Shown here: positions 20,801 through 25,701 of the stretch, piece by piece
Numbering within the stretch: position 1 is the first letter of the stretch
How the letters are laid out: each line of letters starts with the position of its first letter
Assembly (NCBI GenBank): GCA_002224055.1
Contig: AZLU01000361.1
Location: forward strand, 1 to 25,701
Source: Pezizomycotina sp. ARF18
Lineage: Eukaryota > Ascomycota
Direction of reading: 5' to 3'
DNA length: 25,701 nucleotides
The notes under the pieces: model-generated
The model's database searches: none
Told to the model about the DNA's origin: nothing
The model's input: the letters and a program-made list of their open reading frames with translations, nothing else
Translations under genes and position numbers: made by a program

Positions 20801-22977
20801 ATGATGCCGGTCATGCTGCTACAGGCTTGCTGTATCTATTTAGCTGGGAAGCTCTTGTCGCCTCACTGTGATCTTCTTTATCTATAAGGAGGCCAGGTTC
20901 AAGTCGAGGATTGTAAGTTCACTCCAAAAATTTTGAATGTCGCAATTGGCAATTGGTTTTCAGATTTGCTAACATCTAGTGTTCTACCGGTAGGCAAACG
21001 TCCCCGTCGTCGGAGTTCCGTTCCCCGGCTATATTGGGTCATGGATTGGTGCATTCTATTTCATTTTCTGCGGCCATAGGGTAAGAAGCACCCACACATA
21101 TATACGTGATAGTCCAACAGATTTCTCTTAAGTATATAAACTTACTCTGAACAATGAATCAATAGGTTATTCGTCGTGCTTACGCGGCAGCACAAAGCCT
21201 TTCAAGCTCCTATGCTTGAACGCATGCTGGTTTTTGTCTCTTCTCCCGAGGTCATTGATGAGCTCTGCCACGCGGACCCGACGGAACTTTCCTTCCTGGA
21301 AGGAGCCGACGATGTAAGGACCTGAAAAATTATTTTTATACATACCGTAGGCTGTTTGGAGTGTTTGCTGACAATTTCTGCTTGTACGCGTCTTCATCCA
21401 GGACTTTCAAATCCAGTACACCATCTCAATTCCCGTGAAGGAAGATCCATGGCATGTCCCTATCATCAGCGACAAGCTCACGAAGAGGCTCATGTCGTCT
21501 CCAGAGGTCATGCGCGACGAGATTCAAACGCCTTCGACGAGGTTCTCAAAATGAGGGGAGGAGACGGTAATGATTTATCTCAAAGGGTTCTCTTTTTTAG
21601 CATGAATACTAACATTGCTTCTTTTTTTCTTAGGTTGGACGATTTCGAAGCCCACCACTCCGCCATGTATATCTTCGCCCGTCTCGCGAACCGGTTTTTC
21701 GTTGGGTCTGGCTTGTGCCGCAACGAAGAATTTATTCAGACGTGCGTTGATTACTCTAACGATATTGCTCTCGGTGGTTTCAAGATTCGCATCTTCCCGA
21801 AATGGATGAAACCGTAAGTATCCCAAATGAATTGATTTCAACTTGAGTGTCCGTCCACGCTGACAAGTTTTGTTATCAGTCTCGTTGCAAAGTTCGTTAC
21901 TCAGATCCCAAGCTTCGCGCGATCGCGATGCGATATGTCGAGCCGATTATCAGCCAGCGCCGCGACAAAATGGAGGTCTTTGGTGGAAGGTGACCGAACG
22001 CCCGGACGATTTCTGCAGTGGCTCATGGACGGAGAAATCGAGCGAACGGGGAATTGCAACGACACGATGGACATTTGCTGCGACTTCTTTTCTTGAACTT
22101 CGCCGGAATTCACACTAGCGCCAAATGTTCTGCGTTGCACTTTACCCAGCTCCTTTCACGCCCGGAATACATGAACCCCTTCGCGAAGAGGCCGTCCAAA
22201 TGATCGCTAAATACGGTTATACGACTGCCGCATTCAGCAAGATGAGCAAGCTGGATTCTTTCGTTAGGGAGTGCAGTCGTTTCGTCTCCTCGGATCAAGT
22301 ATGTCGACGCCTTTGGCCCCTTTCCAAGACCGTAGAGTACTTTTCAAAATAGCTAATCTCCTGAGTTTTACTGTTACAGTTATTACCACTCGCAAGGTGC
22401 TGGTTCCTTACACTTTCAGCGATGGTACCTTTGTCCCTAGCCCAACTACGTCTGCACCCCGCATCATTCAATCCACAGGGACAGTCGTCACTACGACAGC
22501 GCCGACAAGTTCGATGGCTTCCGTTTCCACAGGATGCGTGAGGAGTTGAAGCGCCGTAGACCCCACGAAAACCACGACAAAGTCGCCCTGTGGACGGCAC
22601 GGCTAACAATCAGCTTTTCTTCGGATACGGCAAGCATGCTTGGTATGTTCCTCCTCTAATTTTTTTTATTACTATTACTAGTCTAACTATTGCCACCGCC
22701 TATTAGCCCCGGCCGCTTTTTCGCTTCCATACAAAGCAAAATGATCTTCCACCATCTTTTGACGACTTTCGACATGAAGTTCACCGATCCCAACCACAAC
22801 CCTTCGCCGATCAAAATCCAGACCATGTACATTCCGAACCCATGGACTCGAGTCTCCTTCCGTTATCGCCAGCAGTACGACTCCGACACCAGCTCCGATA
22901 GTGACGAAGAGGAGGTCCGGGAGGTCAGCATCAATCAGAGAAAACGACGTGCGATTCATCTTCCCGGAACTCACTAG
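20801..22977 (+). CDS. Membrane-anchored cytochrome P450, heavily frameshifted
   Basis: A microsomal haem mono-oxygenase. Eight exons: 20801-20912, 20994-21080, 21166-21313, 21402-21566, 21634-21813, 21880-22298, 22380-22642 and 22707-22977. All introns are GT..AG with matching phases; intron 4 has a perfect TACTAAC. With 14 single missing bases allowed for, the reading is 552 residues. The N-terminus (start ATG 20801 or 20804) is a hydrophobic anchor followed by YKEARFKSR. Hallmarks are the I-helix AGIHTS (309-314), ExxR as ECSR (365-368), FTFSDGTFVP-type YTFSDGTFVP, FDGFRF, and haem motif FGYGKHACPG with Cys463. NFAGIHTS, KLDSFVRE and TFSDGTFVP resemble the fungal ent-kaurene oxidase-like and related P450 families. 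Substrate is unknown. Either a gene with sequencing errors or a young pseudogene. Confidence 0.9.
22620..22715 (+). other. Haem-binding motif split by an intron inside the Cys codon
   Basis: Exon 7 ends ..GGYGKHA plus TG (FGYGKHA then the first two bases of Cys). The intron 22643-22706 (GTATGT..CTAAC..TAG) follows, and exon 8 opens with C then CCCGGCCGC. Splicing creates TGC, the axial haem ligand Cys463, followed by PGRFF. Without splicing at these exact bases no haem ligand is encoded. Confidence 0.9.
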
Positions 22978-23078
22978 TGGCGGGTTCAAGGGAGGGAGTC
23001 CGTCATTACGACTACCTAAAGGTCTGGCAGATTAGCTGCTGATTGGAGAGGGGAACTACTTGCGTGCTTAGAGTCCAA

Positions 23079-23079
<1 letters not shown>

Positions 23080-23114
<35 letters not shown>
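23080..23114. repeat. A35 tract about 100 bp after the P450 stop
   Basis: An uninterrupted run of 35 A begins 103 bp beyond the P450 stop codon, on the coding strand. Its place is where a messenger's poly(A) tail would begin, but the gene keeps its introns, so it is not a processed copy. It is followed by the small palindrome CTTTTAAAAG. Confidence 0.85.
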
Positions 23115-23116
<2 letters not shown>

Positions 23117-23989
23117 TTTAAAAGGTTCATGACCACTTTGCAATTATCCCACAATATCCACAACAAAAACGTATTTATTTACTATTTTACTATCTTAGCT
23201 CGAATTACGAGTAACTAAATCAGGGAAACAAAATGTTTATGGCTCAAAATTTCTTTCCTTTCTTTCCTTTCTCTTTTCTTAAGCATGGGTACATAAAAGC
23301 AAGGAGTTCCGGATGTCCTTCGAGTTTGATTTTCGTTTTTCCTTCTTGTTTTTCTTTTGCCCCCTAAAAGTTCTTGTTACGCGATCATGTTATTTTCCTG
23401 CCTATTTATTACCCCTACCTAATACCAGAGTAAAGGACAGCATTAAATCAGTAATCTTTTTTTTTTTTTTTGTTTAAAAAAAAAAAAAAAATAGAGGCTT
23501 TCTTTGTGGAGGGAGAAAGACACGATGATGAATCACTAATCCACTCCAACTGGCAAGAAGATGATACGGTCTCTTACCATTAAATATCCAATTCAATCTT
23601 TGAATTACCTATACTCCCTCAATCTAGTTGATGTGCTGAGGCTTTTCTTCTTCATCTGACGTTCTCAAGATCCCTAGGTTGATCTGCTGTTTCCTAGATT
23701 TCACAAATATTTACTACGTATACGCTGTTTTGTGGTCCCTTGCTGCTTCACGTTTGCGTATTCTTCGGTCTCTTCCGTCAATTTGCTATTTATCGATTTT
23801 GATATAGGTTGCGATATGTTAAGATTATTATACGAAATTATTTTTTTCCTTTTGGTGTTCTTCCAAGATCTCAATATCTTTGCTTTTGCTGTTCATGATC
23901 CCTTCTTTTGGTGGAAGCCTCTCTTTTTGTTTTTCATTCTTTTTTTTTCTCTTGGCCGGCGATTAGAGAGAGAGCATGAGTTTTTTTTC

Positions 23990-24056
23990 GAATTGGGGTC
24001 GAACGTCGACAGTTGCGGCTCCGCCCCGTTAGTAATTCCAATTCCGACCCCAATTC
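23990..24056. repeat. 67-bp inverted repeat with perfect 12-bp arms
   Basis: GAATTGGGGTCG (23990-24001) is repeated as its exact reverse complement (24045-24056), enclosing 43 bases. The interior is GC-rich (GCGGCTCCGCCCC) in an AT-rich setting. It could be a tiny non-autonomous transposon remnant or a hairpin. No clear target site duplication is seen at the outer ends. Confidence 0.7.
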
Positions 24057-25701
24057 AGCCTAGATTTCAATCCGGACTGTGACAAAAGGACACGCATTTG
24101 CACGGTAAATCTTGCACAGAAAAAAAAAAAAAAAAAAAAAAGCTTATATTGTCAATAAAAGGGAAAGAAAAAAAAAAAAAAAAAAAAAAGTAAATAGAGT
24201 AAGATCTAGAAAGAAACGTTAAATAGTATTATATTTAATAATGCTTAATCATCTAAAATATTTCGTCCTAGTTTGTAAACCAAAAAAAAAGGAGTAGTGC
24301 TCTTTACTATTCTCCCACTTTCTGAAAAGTTATGAACCCCCCCTTTTTTTTTTTTTTCCTGCTCGGAGGATCATCAGTTCCAAGTAGCTCGACCATCGAT
24401 CGGTTTAAACAATTACAACCTCATGATATTGATACGCAGGATCGGAACTTCCTATGAATAAAAAGTGGAACGTACTTATGAGCTTGAGTATCTCGAGCGG
24501 ATATATTTATCGAAACATATTGGAAATTCCAAAAACGGAGATCTACTTTGGTAGCTATTCTTGTGCGCGTAAAGCCATTACGATACCGTCGCGAATAATT
24601 GTTTGATACGGAGAGGCTAAAGGCTCGATTACAGATAAGATATCTTGAGGATCTCTACTCGATTTATCGACTAAAACCGAAGGACTCGAATCAAAAAAAA
24701 AATAAAAAATAAAAAAAAATTAAGCGTCCTGATTCTATCTGTCGTGTCTCGCATTGAGATTAGCGTATACCGTTCTTGGAAAGGGAGGGGGAGGAACACG
24801 ACACCACAGGATAACTGAAACTCATGCAAACAAGAAAGTTTAAAAAAGATAGATCTCCAGATCTATAAATCAAAAAAACCAAGTAGGAAAAGAAAAAGAA
24901 AGGAGCAAGGTCCAGGTTTACTATATGTGTCTTGCCTTCTGAAACACCGACCGGTCGACCCAAGCATTGAATTCCATTTCTCCGGGAGAATTAATTGGTA
25001 TTTCTGGGATCCCCGTTTTATCCTCTCTATAGCTATAATTCCAGCTCACAGCAGCCTCGTATACCGTTTAAGCTGTAGCTTCTACTCTTGGAAGGTAGTA
25101 GGTAGCGTGAGGCGCATAATAAATGTTGCTATCCCGATTGCGTAACGTGGTTTTAGTCGATGTTTTGTTTCCGAGATTCCCGGGAGGCCAGCCAAGGCCC
25201 ACACCAATGTGAACAACATGGTCTTCCTAAAAAGTACGCCTACAAAGCTTAAGCTGAGCCTTTCTCTCCATCCTCACCTTTGGTTCTCTACAAAATAATA
25301 TTTGCTCCAGTTTGGCAGGACTGTTCACGCGTTTATCAACCGAAAAAAAAAAAAACAAAAAAAATCTCCAGATATTTAAGAGATCATTCGAAAATATATA
25401 ACTGACTGAGTAATTGAGAACTTTGGGAATGGAAAGTGAGGACGACGACGCATGCCCAGGAGAAGCTCACCAGATCCTGGGAATAAGCGAGAGTCGTACG
25501 GCGTGCGTGCATCTTATGATTTAAAAATAATATTTATTTATATCCTGGCTACAATCACGACCAAAATGTTAAAGAAGTACGCGACCCACGTCCTTTCCCA
25601 CCGGAAAAATTATTGCGCGGCGTTTATTAAAAAAAAAAAAAAAAACGAATTTTTATCTGTCCGCATTAACTAGTAGTAGCTCTCAACTACGTACTTACTT
25701 A

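Larger units (their letters stand above)
22978..25701. other. Intergenic region downstream of P450
   Basis: No gene is supported. The region holds A35 at 23080-23114, A22 at 24120-24141, A22 at 24168-24189, a CTTT-rich microsatellite near 23250-23280, and the inverted repeat at 23990-24056. The open frame at 23732-24082 (+) is rich in Phe and Leu from T-rich DNA and overlaps the inverted repeat, so I do not call it. Confidence 0.6.

Noticed and set aside
23732-24082. 116-codon plus-strand open frame with hydrophobic stretches
   Set aside because: Phe/Leu content comes from T-rich DNA, there is no recognisable domain, and its end overlaps the inverted repeat.
1-25701. CRISPR array, prophage or bacterial operon
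   Set aside because: No regularly spaced repeats or bacterial gene organisation; introns and branch points show fungal nuclear DNA.

Overview
The window reads as nuclear DNA of a filamentous ascomycete (Pezizomycotina-like). The evidence is three spliced genes with short GT..AG introns (about 60-170 bp), branch points of the TACTAAC/CTAAC type, an L-arabinitol 4-dehydrogenase of the fungal type, a fungal RGS-PAS/LOV protein and a fungal cytochrome P450. Gene density is low, about 7.5 kb of gene span in 25.7 kb. The non-coding DNA is AT-rich and carries many A or T runs of 18-39 bp. I cannot name the genus.

Layout. 1-6160: no supportable gene. 6161-9764 (-): a four-exon gene for a large protein with a long, probably disordered N-terminal half, an RGS domain, a PAS/LOV domain and a short C-terminal tail. 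9765-11066: intergenic, with homopolymers. 11067-12800 (-): a six-exon L-arabinitol 4-dehydrogenase gene with all zinc ligands and the Rossmann motif. 12801-15319: intergenic, with the dehydrogenase promoter, two palindromes and poly-A/T tracts. 15320-16297 (+): broken, coding-like sequence that I do not recognise. 16298-20800: intergenic, ending in a promoter-like region. 20801-22977 (+): an eight-exon membrane-anchored cytochrome P450. 22978-25701: intergenic, with an A35 run and a 67-bp inverted repeat. The three genes do not form an obvious pathway. The dehydrogenase belongs to L-arabinose catabolism, the RGS-LOV protein to G-protein signalling and the P450 to oxidative metabolism.

The strongest pattern is that all three genes have intact splice sites and matching exon phases but are interrupted by single-base frame losses, nearly all at short homopolymers. 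The P450 needs 14 added bases to read as one 552-residue protein, and the dehydrogenase needs exactly one. The RGS-LOV gene needs about three added bases plus one site with an extra base (or two missing). None needs a stop removed by substitution. An indel-biased assembly is the simplest explanation; recent decay of the P450 is the main alternative. The most interesting biology is a LOV-like domain that has lost both the flavin-adduct cysteine and the signature glutamine, in a protein with three spaced copies of an RV(V/M)SF..S..DT motif.
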